From positions 1 through 8,081 of the forward strand of contig DMIT01000117.1 of NCBI GenBank assembly GCA_003452275.1: a DNA stretch of 8,081 nucleotides, written 5' to 3'. Source of the DNA: Rhodospirillaceae bacterium (GTDB taxonomy: Bacteria; Pseudomonadota; Alphaproteobacteria; Micavibrionales; Micavibrionaceae). The notes beneath the pieces were generated by a model. The model saw only the letters and a program-made list of their open reading frames with translations. It was not told the origin of the DNA and did not search any database. The translations under genes were made by a program, and so were the position numbers. Shown here in pieces: positions 1 through 6,916 of the stretch (the stretch's first letter is position 1; each line of letters starts with the position of its first letter).

Positions 1-67
1 CTCAGTTACCACCAATGTTCTGAAACTGGGGAATAGTCAAGAGGGGCAATGGCGGGTATTGCGGACG
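1..67. other. Left edge, no recognisable feature
   Basis: These bases lie beyond the 3' end of the binding-protein gene. Both strands were read; I find no coding segment I can recognise and no hairpin with a T tract that would act as a terminator. Confidence 0.5.
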
Positions 68-943
68 TTATTTTGCAACATTTTGATTCGTGCCTTTGTA
101 AAAATCATTTACGGGCAAGAAATGATTGCCCGGGTCATATTCGTCCAGTTTTCTTTTAATATAGCCGGTGTTGTGCAATTCATTCATGGCCGTATCGAAC
201 ATGTTCTTAAGCCGGGTTTCTCCCCCCATAACCGCGACCGAGAATGGGAATACGCGCAATGGCTGGCTCGCAATGTTTTTCAGTTTTCCAGGATGGGTCT
301 TGGCAAATAAATCGCCTGCGGCGCGATCAACAAAAGTAGCATCTGCCTTTTTGGTCACAACATTCAGCATAGATTCCGAAAAATCGGTGCCTCCAGGCAA
401 GGAAAGCATTTTTGCTTTTGGGAACTGATCGTCATGAACAGTTTGTTCGATCTGTCCGTCAATACCCGAAATCGTTACATCTTCTTTGTTTAAAGCGGAC
501 AGATTATTCGTGAATCTGTCGTCATCAACGCGCACCCAAACACCCAAAGCAGCAAAAAATTGAGGTGCGATAAATTCTACTTCTCGTGCCCGAGCTGCGG
601 TCGGCCACATCGGCGTGCAAATCGCATCATATCGGCCGGTCTGCAAGCCCGGAACAAGGCCGGCGAAACTGACCTCCTCGGCCCAGTCTACTTTTAAATT
701 CAGATGTTTGGCCAGTTTATTGAAAATATCTATTGTGACCCCAGTTAACGCATTCGTATTCGGATCTTTCATAGCAAGAGGCGGAAAAAGAAAGTACCCG
801 CATCGAACAACCCCTGTACGAATAATGCGTTCATATGCCGTTTCATGATCGGTAGTTCTTGTTAGGGCAGATTTTGTCGCGATTTGGACTGTTAGGTACG
901 ACGTAACAACGGCACATAAAATTAGAACAACAATATTTTTCAT
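68..943 (-). CDS. Membrane-anchored amino-acid-type periplasmic binding protein (SBP family 3)
   Basis: This is a 291-residue solute-binding protein of the family-3 type, which binds polar amino acids in the periplasm and normally delivers them to an ABC permease. Residues about 4-22 form one hydrophobic segment with no lipobox and no clear signal-peptidase site, so it may stay anchored in the inner membrane. The folded domain starts near residue 38. GVTIDIFNKLAKHL (68-81) matches the usual G-x-DIxxxLAxxL block. R118, six residues before F124, sits where the family binds the ligand carboxylate, and D206 in DATFVDR sits where it binds the ligand amino group. The ligand cannot be named. The ATG at 941-943 has only a weak purine-rich site (GAAAGA) upstream. 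No permease or ATPase gene is visible, but the window ends just past its 3' end. A role as a sensor or orphan receptor is possible. The family is secure; transport function is inferred. Confidence 0.85.
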   Translation of the reverse strand: MKNIVVLILCAVVTSYLTVQIATKSALTRTTDHETAYERIIRTGVVRCGYFLFPPLAMKDPNTNALTGVTIDIFNKLAKHLNLKVDWAEEVSFAGLVPGLQTGRYDAICTPMWPTAARAREVEFIAPQFFAALGVWVRVDDDRFTNNLSALNKEDVTISGIDGQIEQTVHDDQFPKAKMLSLPGGTDFSESMLNVVTKKADATFVDRAAGDLFAKTHPGKLKNIASQPLRVFPFSVAVMGGETRLKNMFDTAMNELHNTGYIKRKLDEYDPGNHFLPVNDFYKGTNQNVAK

Positions 944-1013
944 GGTTCGATCTTTCAGTACAGGATTATCTGGAAATTGCTTATCACTATCTCAGAAGTT
1001 TAGTCTCTGGACG

Positions 1014-1042
1014 ACTATAGCATTGAAAAATTATTCTTAAAA
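1014..1042 (-). promoter_or_regulatory. Candidate extended -10 promoter for the binding-protein gene
   Basis: On the minus strand TGC-TATAGT (1022 down to 1014) resembles an extended -10 element and lies about 70 bases before the ATG at 943. Only a poor -35 (TTTTAA, about 1037-1042) stands 17 bases upstream. The surroundings are A/T-rich, so a chance match is possible. Confidence 0.3.
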
Positions 1043-1178
1043 CGGAAAGAAAAGAAGCCTAGGAAATCTTAAAAATACGCGGGGCTGATAATCAGAGCGT
1101 TCTCAATCGTTTGTGGAATTTGGCGGGCTATGCGGGAATATAGCGGCTAAAGGGTACTGGAAAGTACTAAAGCGTAAA

Positions 1179-1270
1179 TGGCGGAACGGGAGGGATTCGA
1201 ACCCTCGGTACTAGTTACCTAGTACGACGGTTTAGCAAACCGTTGCCTTAAGCCTCTCGGCCACCGTTCC
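1179..1270 (-). tRNA. tRNA-Ser (anticodon GCU), CCA encoded
   Basis: This is a complete 92-base serine tRNA read on the minus strand. The acceptor stem pairs GGAACGG (1264-1270) with CCGTTCC (1183-1189), followed by discriminator G (1182) and a gene-encoded CCA (1179-1181). The anticodon arm is ACGGT-TTGCTAA-ACCGT. The anticodon GCT (1234-1236) reads AGC and AGU codons. The long variable arm GTACTAG-GTAA-CTAGTAC has a perfect 7-bp stem, the hallmark of class II serine tRNAs. The T arm is GAGGG-TTCGAAT-CCCTC. All stems are fully paired, so it should be functional. I see no strong terminator after it; a 5-bp GTACT/AGTAC hairpin at 1154-1167 lacks a T tract. No integrase or duplicated 3' end suggests use as an attachment site within the window. 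Confidence 0.97.
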
Positions 1271-1281
1271 TTTAGAGAAGT

Positions 1282-1320
1282 CTTTTACGGATAAAATCAT
1301 GAAAAATCAATGCGTAAAAG
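1282..1320. repeat. Inverted repeat CTTTTACG / CGTAAAAG between tRNA-Ser and the divergent membrane-protein gene
   Basis: CTTTTACG (1282-1289) and its exact reverse complement CGTAAAAG (1313-1320) flank a 23-base A/T-rich spacer. The pair sits 12 bases upstream of the tRNA 5' end, where the tRNA promoter must be, and upstream of the divergent gene at 1440. It could be a factor-binding site, or chance in A/T-rich DNA. No function can be assigned. Confidence 0.4.
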
Positions 1321-1325
1321 GCGGT

Positions 1326-1356
1326 TTGAACAGAAAAAATGCAATTTGGGTAAAAT
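1326..1356 (+). promoter_or_regulatory. Weak candidate promoter for the 79-residue membrane protein
   Basis: TTGAAC (1326-1331) and TAAAAT (1351-1356) resemble sigma-70 -35 and -10 boxes, with a long 19-base spacer. They lie about 85 bases before the ATG at 1440. This is the best match I found in the 1271-1439 gap, but it is not strong. Confidence 0.25.
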
Positions 1357-1427
1357 ATAGATTGTTTTCATATCTTTTAACCGGCGCAAAAGGGGAACAA
1401 ATCCTGTTTGGAGGGGTTTGTCTGTAA

Positions 1428-1434
1428 AAGGAGG
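1428..1434 (+). promoter_or_regulatory. Strong Shine-Dalgarno site AAGGAGG
   Basis: AAGGAGG is close to the full complement of the 16S rRNA 3' end and stands 5 bases before the ATG at 1440. It is the strongest ribosome binding site in the window, and it is the main reason to accept the short gene that follows as real. Confidence 0.85.
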
Positions 1435-1439
1435 CTATC

Positions 1440-1679
1440 ATGCAATTTTTTCTTTCGGTTCTGGTTTTTATGATGGTGCAGGCCGTGTTGTTCGGGATAG
1501 GAACTGTTGCCATTGTCAGCACACCGTTGGTCGATAAGGCCGCAGCGCTAATGCCGGTGATGATTGTCGCCACTATGTTTCTGGCCATTCCGATTTCGTG
1601 GTACATTGCCGTTAAAATGCGGTTGAGTAATGACCGGGCTTTGCACAAATGGCAACATATGCCAGCATATCATCATTAA
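1440..1679 (+). CDS. Small two-helix inner-membrane protein, function unknown
   Basis: This 79-residue protein has two hydrophobic helices, at about residues 4-26 and 36-58. They are joined by a short loop containing D32 and K33 and followed by a basic, histidine-rich tail (K59, R61, R66, H69, H74, H78, H79). The positive tail predicts a C-terminus in the cytoplasm, and with two helices the N-terminus would be there too. The start is secure because AAGGAGG lies 5 bases upstream. I recall similar short membrane proteins with a QAVLFG motif and a proline before the second loop in alphaproteobacteria, but know no function for them. It is divergent from tRNA-Ser. Its last codon and stop overlap the 3' end of the convergent PLP-like gene by 4 bases, with both stops sharing TTAA at 1676-1679. 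No terminator is visible before it meets that gene. Confidence 0.82.
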   Translation: MQFFLSVLVFMMVQAVLFGIGTVAIVSTPLVDKAAALMPVMIVATMFLAIPISWYIAVKMRLSNDRALHKWQHMPAYHH

Positions 1680-2362
1680 AGAGAAACATTGAGGATATAA
1701 GCACCTGGTATTGCCGATTTTATAGCAAATTGCCAGACTTTGGCATCACTGAACGGGCAGGATGGATAGGGCGGCGGGATAAGGGCTGCCCTATGATATT
1801 TTTCAGGGGCCGTATAAAAAGTAGCATGTCCGATAGGGCCGTGATGTTTGACTGCACTCACAACTTTGATGGCACTTTGTGGAAAGGCGAGGCAAGCTGA
1901 TCGGGCTACAACCCCGCTTAATGCCGGAACCCAGATTTCGGGGGGAGAATCAGGGATGCTTTCTCGAAGGACAGTCGCCATATCGGCGATAAATTCAACC
2001 GTATCGAACCCCAATGGCAAATGATAAAGATCGGGATATGTTTCTCTGATGGTTTGATGCAGCATCGAAACGGGAAGAGGGGCACACCATTGAAAATTTG
2101 TGCTGCTGGAGGAATCCAATCGGGATAGCCACGGAGGCCTATCATCTGATCTGGCGATGAATAAGGAGCATTTATATCCCAGTTGCGCACAAGCAACGGC
2201 AGCCGCCCATGCGCCTGACCCGTAGACACTGCCGACATAGGCGAAATGGCGATGGGCAAGACGCGGGAGATATTTTAAGAGGGCAGGCACTTTCAGGCCG
2301 CCCTCTATCATGTCTCCACGCAGGATGTGCAAGTCGCCGACGGATGTCACCGCAACAGACAA
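1676..2362 (-). CDS. Small fold-type II PLP-dependent enzyme-like protein (TrpB/ACC-deaminase superfamily)
   Basis: This 228-residue protein looks like a compact member of the fold-type II PLP superfamily. DMIEGGLK (17-24) matches the GGxK segment in which the lysine (here K24) forms the Schiff base with PLP. The segment at 41-69, a Gly/Ser-rich loop then an AxAxAxLG helix, matches the next block of ACC-deaminase-like enzymes. VPALSGVVARS (145-155) occupies the place of the glycine-rich phosphate-binding loop. The C-terminus, with PPPYPSCPFSDAKVW (196-210), resembles short PLP-like proteins I recall from bacteria and phages, annotated loosely as lyases. The substrate is unknown. It is last in the gat cluster. 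The first possible codon, TTG at 2360-2362, abuts the gatB TGA and is in the same frame. GTG at 2348-2350 is an alternative start. ATG at 2309-2311 would remove the conserved LHILRGD strand and is unlikely. No strong ribosome binding site is seen, so translation is probably coupled to gatB. Confidence 0.72.
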   Translation of the reverse strand: MSVAVTSVGDLHILRGDMIEGGLKVPALLKYLPRLAHRHFAYVGSVYGSGAWAAAVACAQLGYKCSLFIARSDDRPPWLSRLDSSSSTNFQWCAPLPVSMLHQTIRETYPDLYHLPLGFDTVEFIADMATVLRESIPDSPPEIWVPALSGVVARSACLAFPQSAIKVVSAVKHHGPIGHATFYTAPEKYHRAALIPPPYPSCPFSDAKVWQFAIKSAIPGAYILNVSL

Positions 2363-3814
2363 TCAGCCCAATTTCTGTTTGAGCAAATCATTGACCATAT
2401 CGGGGTTGGCTTTGCCGGCCGATTTTTTCATGACCTGTCCCACGAAGAATCCGAAGAGTTTGTCTTTACCGCCACGATAGGCCGCGACGTTATCAGGATT
2501 TTCGGCGATCACTTCGTCCACGATTTTTTCAATCGCACCGCTATCGGTGACTTGTTTTAAGCCTTTTTCTTCGACGATTGCGGCGGCATCTTTGCCCGTC
2601 GCCATCATTTCCGCGAAGACATCTTTGGCAATTTTGCCGGAGATCGTGTTGTCGGATATGAGTGCGATTAATCCGCCCAATTGTTCGGCAGTCACAGGAG
2701 TTTCATCGAGTGATTTGCTGTCTTTGTTGAGGGCACCCAAAAGTTCGTTAATCACCCAGTTGGCAGCCAGTTTCGCGTCATGCCCTTTGGCAACGGCTTC
2801 GTAATAATCAGCGCGGGCACGTTCTGCAATCAGGACGGATGAGTCGTAAGCAGACAAGCCGAAGGTTGACATGAAGCGATGTTTCTTCTGGTCGGGTAGT
2901 TCAGGCAGGGTTGCTTTGATCGCGTCAACATATTCTTGTGTAATCACAAGTGGCAATAGATCAGGGTCGGGGAAGTAGCGATAGTCGTGGGCTTCTTCCT
3001 TAGAGCGCATGGAACGTGTTTCGCCTTTGACGTTATCCCATAGGCGCGTTTCCTGTTTGATCGTGCCGCCGGCTTCGATAATTTCGACCTGACGGGTGGC
3101 TTCGTAATCAATAGCCATTTGAATGGCCTTGATCGAGTTGACGTTTTTAATTTCGCAGCGTGTGCCGTAAGGGGCACCGAGTTTGCGGACAGAGACGTTG
3201 ACGTCGGCACGCATCGATCCCTCTTCAAGATTTCCGTCACAAGTGCCCAGATAGCGCAGAATCATGCGTAATTTGGTGACGTAGGCACAGGCTTCGTCCG
3301 CGCCGCGCAAATCGGGTTCCGACACGATTTCCATCAAGGCGCAGCCGGAACGATTCAAATCGACATAGCTCTTAGTCGGATGCTGGTCATGAATCGATTT
3401 CCCCGCATCTTGTTCCATATGCAGGCGCGTAACTCCGATTTGTTTGGTTTCGCCATTCGGTAAATCAATCTCGATCACACCTTTGCCGACAATCGGATGC
3501 AGAAATTGTGAAATCTGATATCCTTGCGGCAGATCAGGATAGAAATAGTTTTTGCGTTCAAATACAGAATGCAGATTGATCTGTGAGTTCAGGCCAAGAC
3601 CGGTGCGGACGGCTTGTTCCACGCAATATTCATTCAGAACCGGCAACATACCGGGCATCGCGGCATCCACCAGAGATACATGATTGTTCGGCGCGCCGCC
3701 AAATTCACAGGATGAACCTGAAAATAATTTGGAATGGGCAATAATCTGCGCATGGACTTCCAGTCCAATCACGATTTCCCAGTCGCCAGTTTTGCCTTGA
3801 ATAAGTGCAGCCAT
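2363..3814 (-). CDS. gatB: Aspartyl/glutamyl-tRNA amidotransferase subunit B
   Basis: GatB (483 residues) is the tRNA-binding and kinase subunit of cytoplasmic GatCAB. It activates the side chain of mischarged Glu-tRNA(Gln) or Asp-tRNA(Asn) with ATP so that ammonia from GatA can amidate it. [12 protein letters not shown] (12-23) begins the cradle domain. [17 protein letters not shown] (88-104) is the family signature, and [17 protein letters not shown] carries the second one. The C-terminal third, from about residue 335, is the helical YqeY-like tail that recognises tRNA, ending at the usual place with LLKQKLG. The length is normal. The ATG at 3812-3814 has AGGA 9 bases upstream (3824-3827). 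It is separated from gatA by two genes for secreted proteins, so GatA and GatB are not encoded next to each other. Its TGA stop touches the next gene in frame. The identification is secure. Confidence 0.98.
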   Translation of the reverse strand: MAALIQGKTGDWEIVIGLEVHAQIIAHSKLFSGSSCEFGGAPNNHVSLVDAAMPGMLPVLNEYCVEQAVRTGLGLNSQINLHSVFERKNYFYPDLPQGYQISQFLHPIVGKGVIEIDLPNGETKQIGVTRLHMEQDAGKSIHDQHPTKSYVDLNRSGCALMEIVSEPDLRGADEACAYVTKLRMILRYLGTCDGNLEEGSMRADVNVSVRKLGAPYGTRCEIKNVNSIKAIQMAIDYEATRQVEIIEAGGTIKQETRLWDNVKGETRSMRSKEEAHDYRYFPDPDLLPLVITQEYVDAIKATLPELPDQKKHRFMSTFGLSAYDSSVLIAERARADYYEAVAKGHDAKLAANWVINELLGALNKDSKSLDETPVTAEQLGGLIALISDNTISGKIAKDVFAEMMATGKDAAAIVEEKGLKQVTDSGAIEKIVDEVIAENPDNVAAYRGGKDKLFGFFVGQVMKKSAGKANPDMVNDLLKQKLG

Positions 3815-3844
3815 GATTTTATGTCCTATATTGATTGTCTTTTA

Positions 3845-4387
3845 TTAATTTTGATTGGGGTTTGTGGCGCAGGATAATGCAATTTTTTGCTGTGTCTGCA
3901 CAAATTCTGGACTTTCCATGATCGGGGTCATGGGGTCGAAAATATTCGGGTCATTCGCCAATAAAGCGGGCAACATTCTTTTTGAAATATCTTTCATGAA
4001 ATTCCCCATTTTATTGGATAGGCAGGAACAAATGGCAGAGTTTTTGACATCGGCCATACATTTATTGTCGAGCAGATCATGTGTCGGATATTGCATACAA
4101 GGGCCGTTTACCGAGATCAAAACTTTGTTTAAGGCGGCTCGGGCGGTATCCCCATGGCTGGACAGGGCGGTTAAGTCTTGTTGAGTCATGGATTGCTGCA
4201 TATTCATGGCGGTACAGGCGCAATATTTATTCTGGCTGTCTTTCGACATTGTTCCGTCTTTTTCGGCATTGGCGACGCAATTGGCAAAATATTTCTCTGC
4301 CATTTCATTGGTAATCGGTGTTCCCGCCGCATAAGAGGGGGCAGAGGCAATCAGGAGAAAGGTCATCATCATTATAAATTTTATCAT
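3845..4387 (-). CDS. Secreted eight-cysteine protein, paralogue of the gene upstream
   Basis: This 180-residue protein has a clear signal peptide: a charged start (K3), a hydrophobic core at about 4-17, and a cleavage site near SYA-A (residues 18-21). The mature part has eight cysteines at 37, 56, 58, 97, 110, 120, 122 and 173. They correspond one for one with those of the preceding gene, including YCAC, PCMxxP and a second CxC. An even number of cysteines in an exported protein suggests disulfides, though CxC pairs can also bind metal or haem-like cofactors. Each half follows the order C...CxC...C, suggesting an internal duplication. The function is unknown; I recall no characterised homologue. 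GGGAG (4396-4400) lies 8 bases before the ATG and overlaps the TAG stop of the upstream gene, so the pair is translationally linked. gatB follows 30 bases downstream. Confidence 0.85.
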   Translation of the reverse strand: MIKFIMMMTFLLIASAPSYAAGTPITNEMAEKYFANCVANAEKDGTMSKDSQNKYCACTAMNMQQSMTQQDLTALSSHGDTARAALNKVLISVNGPCMQYPTHDLLDNKCMADVKNSAICSCLSNKMGNFMKDISKRMLPALLANDPNIFDPMTPIMESPEFVQTQQKIALSCATNPNQN

Positions 4388-4395
4388 CTTTCCAT

Positions 4396-4402
4396 CTCCC
4401 TA
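4396..4402 (-). promoter_or_regulatory. Ribosome binding site GGGAG fused to the upstream stop codon
   Basis: On the minus strand TAGGGAG contains the TAG stop of the 224-residue gene (4400-4402) and the GGGAG site (4396-4400) of the 180-residue gene. They share one G. The spacing to the ATG is 8 bases. An ATG inside this leader (4393-4395) hits TGA after three codons, so the start at 4385-4387 is preferred. Confidence 0.7.
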
Positions 4403-5074
4403 TTTAAAATATTTGTTGTCCATGTAACGGCTTACGCATTGGCTTTTCTCGGCATTGCGAGCCTTGAGAAAGGATCCATTGTCCCACAATGTTGTGGTTG
4501 GGTCTTCGTCGCCTTGTTGGTTCGGAGCTCCCCAAGAGACCATCATTTCTTCCAATCCGAATTTTTCAAAATGGGTTTTGATTCCGAGGCTGGTACATTT
4601 GCAGTAAGGCACAGGATAGCGAATGCGCCAATCTGTCTCACGCGATCCGATGCACATCACATATTCAATATCTTCAATCGGCATTTCCATGCAGGGTTTC
4701 ATCACATTTTTGACGTATTTTTCAAATGTGGCATTGCCCAGTTTGCGATTGGTGGCTTTTTGCAATTCTCGTAATTCGCCAACAGTCACCGTTCCACGCG
4801 TGGCAGCGGCGGAGCAGGCACAATAATCATTCAAAGCGCTAGGCGAAAAGCGCGCTGGTATGCGCGATTTACATCGGTCAGTGATTTTTTTAATAGCATC
4901 CAGTGAAATGGGATCATCCGGCGCGCCCACAATATCCGTGGTGGATAAAATGGGAAAGAAGCGCGAAGGTTCGGTTTTGATAGACTGAATATCAAATAGC
5001 GCCTGTCCCCATCCCGACATCGGGAAGGCGATCAGGATAACCAGCATCAGGGATAAAAGATGCTTAATCTTCAT
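4400..5074 (-). CDS. Secreted eight-cysteine protein, larger paralogue
   Basis: This 224-residue protein begins with a signal peptide: K2, K4 and H5, a hydrophobic core at 6-19, then SGWGQA, with cleavage probable around residues 23-26. Its cysteines are at 68, 85, 87, 128, 141, 158, 160 and 213. The pattern C-x16-YCxC occurs twice with identical spacing (68/85/87 and 141/158/160), each followed 41-53 residues later by a lone cysteine. This is strong internal evidence of a duplicated domain. PCMEMPIEDIEYVMC (127-141) matches the downstream paralogue in both motif and spacing. Residues 27-60, before the first cysteine, have no counterpart in the shorter protein. The function is unknown, and the location is the periplasm or outside the cell. 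The ATG is one base after the gatA TAA, with GGAG 9 bases upstream inside gatA (5084-5087), so it is certainly in the same transcript and probably translationally coupled. Confidence 0.86.
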   Translation of the reverse strand: MKIKHLLSLMLVILIAFPMSGWGQALFDIQSIKTEPSRFFPILSTTDIVGAPDDPISLDAIKKITDRCKSRIPARFSPSALNDYCACSAAATRGTVTVGELRELQKATNRKLGNATFEKYVKNVMKPCMEMPIEDIEYVMCIGSRETDWRIRYPVPYCKCTSLGIKTHFEKFGLEEMMVSWGAPNQQGDEDPTTTLWDNGSFLKARNAEKSQCVSRYMDNKYFK

Positions 5075-5075
5075 C

Positions 5076-6566
5076 TTAGGCTGCTCCGCGCTTCATCAAA
5101 GGCGAGACGTCTTTAAATCCGACAGCTTGTTCCAGTGCATAGGCTGTTTTGAACATGGTCACTTCGTCCCATGCCTTGCCGATGATTTGAAGTCCCAACG
5201 GAAGTCCCTGATTGTCCAATCCGCCAGGCACAGAAATGCCAGGCAGTCCGGCCAGAGATGCAGGAATGGTAAAGACGTCACCCAGATACATTTTGATCGG
5301 GTCATCGTCATTTTCGCCAATGGCAAAGGCCGATGACGGCGCAGTCGGAGTCAGAATGACATCACATGTTTCAAATGCCGACCGGAAGTCATTGGCAATC
5401 AGACGGCGCACTTTCTGCGCTTTGGTGTAATAGGCATCATAATAACCGGATGACAGGCAATATGTCCCGATCATGATGCGGCGTTTGACTTCTTTGCCAA
5501 AACCGGCGGCGCGGGTCAGATCATATGTTTCTTGTAAATCTTTCCCGTCAACGCGCAAGCCGTAACGAACGCCATCATAACGCGCAAGGTTGGATGAGGC
5601 TTCGGACGGGGCGATAATGTAATAAGTCGGCACAGCATATTTTGTATGCGGTAACGAAATATCGATGATGGTCGCGCCGGCCTCTTTCAGCAGTTGAATC
5701 CCTTTATCCCATACGGCGGTGATTTCCGCAGGCATTCCGTCTACGCGATATTCTTTTGGAATACCGACGCGCAAGCCTTTGATATCCTGCTTCAAAAGAC
5801 CTGTGAAATCAGGAACTTCCATTTGTGCAGAGGTAGAATCTTTCGGATCAAATCCCGAAATAGTTTGCAGGAGAAGGGCCGAGTCTTCCACGTTACGGGC
5901 AAAGATTCCTGCTTGATCAAGGGATGACGCAAAGGCGATAATGCCCCAGCGGGAACAGCGTCCGTAGGTTGGTTTCACCCCCACGATTCCGCAGAAACTT
6001 CCGGGTTGACGTGTTGATCCGCCGGTATCCGTTCCGGTGGATGCCATGACCATTCCTGCGGCAACCGCCGCGGCAGACCCACCGGATGATCCGCCGGACA
6101 CTAATTTTTTGTCAGGATGTGTGCTGCTCTTCCATGGATTTTCGACAGGGCCGAAAGATGAATTGGTGTTGGAACCACCCATTGCGAATTCATCCAGATT
6201 GGCTTTGCCGACCGAGATTGTTCCGGCATCCAGCAATTTCTGACTCACCGTTGATTCATACGTTGGTACGAAATTTTTAAGGATCTGGCTGGCCGCAGTC
6301 GTTGTGACAGCTTTGGTGCAATATAAATCTTTCATGGCAATCGGAATGCCTTCCAGAACGCGCATCTCGCCTTTGGCAATGCGGGCATCGCTTTCTGCTG
6401 CCTGTTTGAGAGCCAGTTCAGGGGTTTTGGTGATGAAAGCATTCAGATGGTCGCAGGCTTCGACCTGTTTGATATGCGCTGAAACAAGTTCGGTTGCCGA
6501 AAATTTTTTATCTTTCAGGCCTTTGAGGGCTTCGGTGATAGTCAGTGAAATAAGGGAATTGGTCAT
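5076..6566 (-). CDS. gatA: Aspartyl/glutamyl-tRNA amidotransferase subunit A
   Basis: GatA (496 residues) is the amidase-signature subunit of GatCAB. It hydrolyses glutamine and channels the ammonia to GatB. The complete Ser-cisSer-Lys catalytic triad can be read: K79 in IPIAMKD, cis-serine S160 in SGGSSGGS (157-164), and nucleophile S184 in DTGGSTRQP (180-188). The 24-residue spacing between the two serines equals that of the well-studied staphylococcal enzyme. FASSLDQAG (212-220) and the GxxVPGG-type segment near the C-terminus are also typical of GatA rather than other amidases. Length is normal. The stop codon lies one base before the ATG of the secreted protein gene. The start at 6564-6566 is 5 bases after the gatC stop, with only a weak ribosome binding site, which suggests translation coupled to gatC. 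The identification is secure. Confidence 0.98.
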   Translation of the reverse strand: MTNSLISLTITEALKGLKDKKFSATELVSAHIKQVEACDHLNAFITKTPELALKQAAESDARIAKGEMRVLEGIPIAMKDLYCTKAVTTTAASQILKNFVPTYESTVSQKLLDAGTISVGKANLDEFAMGGSNTNSSFGPVENPWKSSTHPDKKLVSGGSSGGSAAAVAAGMVMASTGTDTGGSTRQPGSFCGIVGVKPTYGRCSRWGIIAFASSLDQAGIFARNVEDSALLLQTISGFDPKDSTSAQMEVPDFTGLLKQDIKGLRVGIPKEYRVDGMPAEITAVWDKGIQLLKEAGATIIDISLPHTKYAVPTYYIIAPSEASSNLARYDGVRYGLRVDGKDLQETYDLTRAAGFGKEVKRRIMIGTYCLSSGYYDAYYTKAQKVRRLIANDFRSAFETCDVILTPTAPSSAFAIGENDDDPIKMYLGDVFTIPASLAGLPGISVPGGLDNQGLPLGLQIIGKAWDEVTMFKTAYALEQAVGFKDVSPLMKRGAA

Positions 6567-6571
6567 GATGC

Positions 6572-6859
6572 TTACTCTACGATTTTGGAGACAACAAAGA
6601 ATCCTTCGACGGATTCAGGGGCATTTTTCAAGATGTCATCGACTTTATCGCCGTCATTCACGACATCGGTACGAAGGCGACAGGCAATTTCCGACACGGA
6701 AAGAAGTGGTTCAACGCCGTTTGTGTTGACCTCTTGCAGTTGTTCCGCCCATCCCAGAATATTCTGTAACTGGGGCGCATAATAAGCAAGGTCTTCTTCA
6801 GTCACCTTGATGCGGGCGAGGGAGGCGATTTTTTGTACAGTCGTTTTATCAATAGACAT
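6572..6859 (-). CDS. gatC: Aspartyl/glutamyl-tRNA amidotransferase subunit C
   Basis: GatC (95 residues) is the small subunit that wraps around the GatA-GatB interface and stabilises GatA. The family plan is complete. The N-terminal helix [16 protein letters not shown] (8-23) is followed by a second helix with ILGWAEQL (34-41). Next come the extended VEPLLSV segment (49-55) and LRTDVV (62-67). The C-terminal [17 protein letters not shown] block (79-95) follows. Most relatives have proline in the final FFVVPKVVE; here it is serine (S91), a mild variation. It is the first gene of the cluster. AAGAAGA (6868-6874) stands 8 bases before the ATG as a moderate ribosome binding site. Transcription presumably starts in the 87-base divergent region shared with ruvX. 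Confidence 0.97.
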   Translation of the reverse strand: MSIDKTTVQKIASLARIKVTEEDLAYYAPQLQNILGWAEQLQEVNTNGVEPLLSVSEIACRLRTDVVNDGDKVDDILKNAPESVEGFFVVSKIVE

Positions 6860-6888
6860 GGAATTTATCTTCTTTTCATGATCTTTTT

Positions 6889-6916
6889 AGGGTATTCAAA
6901 GGCTTAACATTGTTAA
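6889..6916 (-). promoter_or_regulatory. Candidate promoter of the gat operon
   Basis: On the minus strand TTAACA (6911-6916), one mismatch from the -35 consensus, is followed after 16 bases by TACCCT (6889-6894), a poor -10. The position, about 30-57 bases before the gatC ATG, is plausible, and the -35 box forms one arm of the palindrome at 6904-6916. The weak -10 keeps confidence low. Confidence 0.3.

Noticed and set aside
1154..1167. GTACT-GGAA-AGTAC hairpin as a terminator for tRNA-Ser
   Set aside because: The stem is only 5 bp and is not followed by a T tract on the tRNA strand.
944..1270. tRNA-Ser as an attachment site for a genomic island carrying the binding-protein gene
   Set aside because: No integrase, no repeated tRNA 3' end and no clear composition shift are visible in the window.
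2360..2365. Recoded TGA making GatB and the PLP-like protein one polypeptide
   Set aside because: GatB ends at its family-typical residue, ruvX also ends in TGA at a normal length, and tryptophans are encoded by TGG, so TGA behaves as a normal stop.
4178..4774. 198-codon open frame on the + strand across the two cysteine-rich genes
   Set aside because: It is antisense to two genes with signal peptides, ribosome binding sites and matching cysteine patterns. Its own translation has no recognisable domain and spans the junction of both genes.
6304..6729. 141-codon open frame on the + strand over the gatA start and gatC
   Set aside because: It is an antisense shadow of two securely identified genes, with no ribosome binding site or domain.
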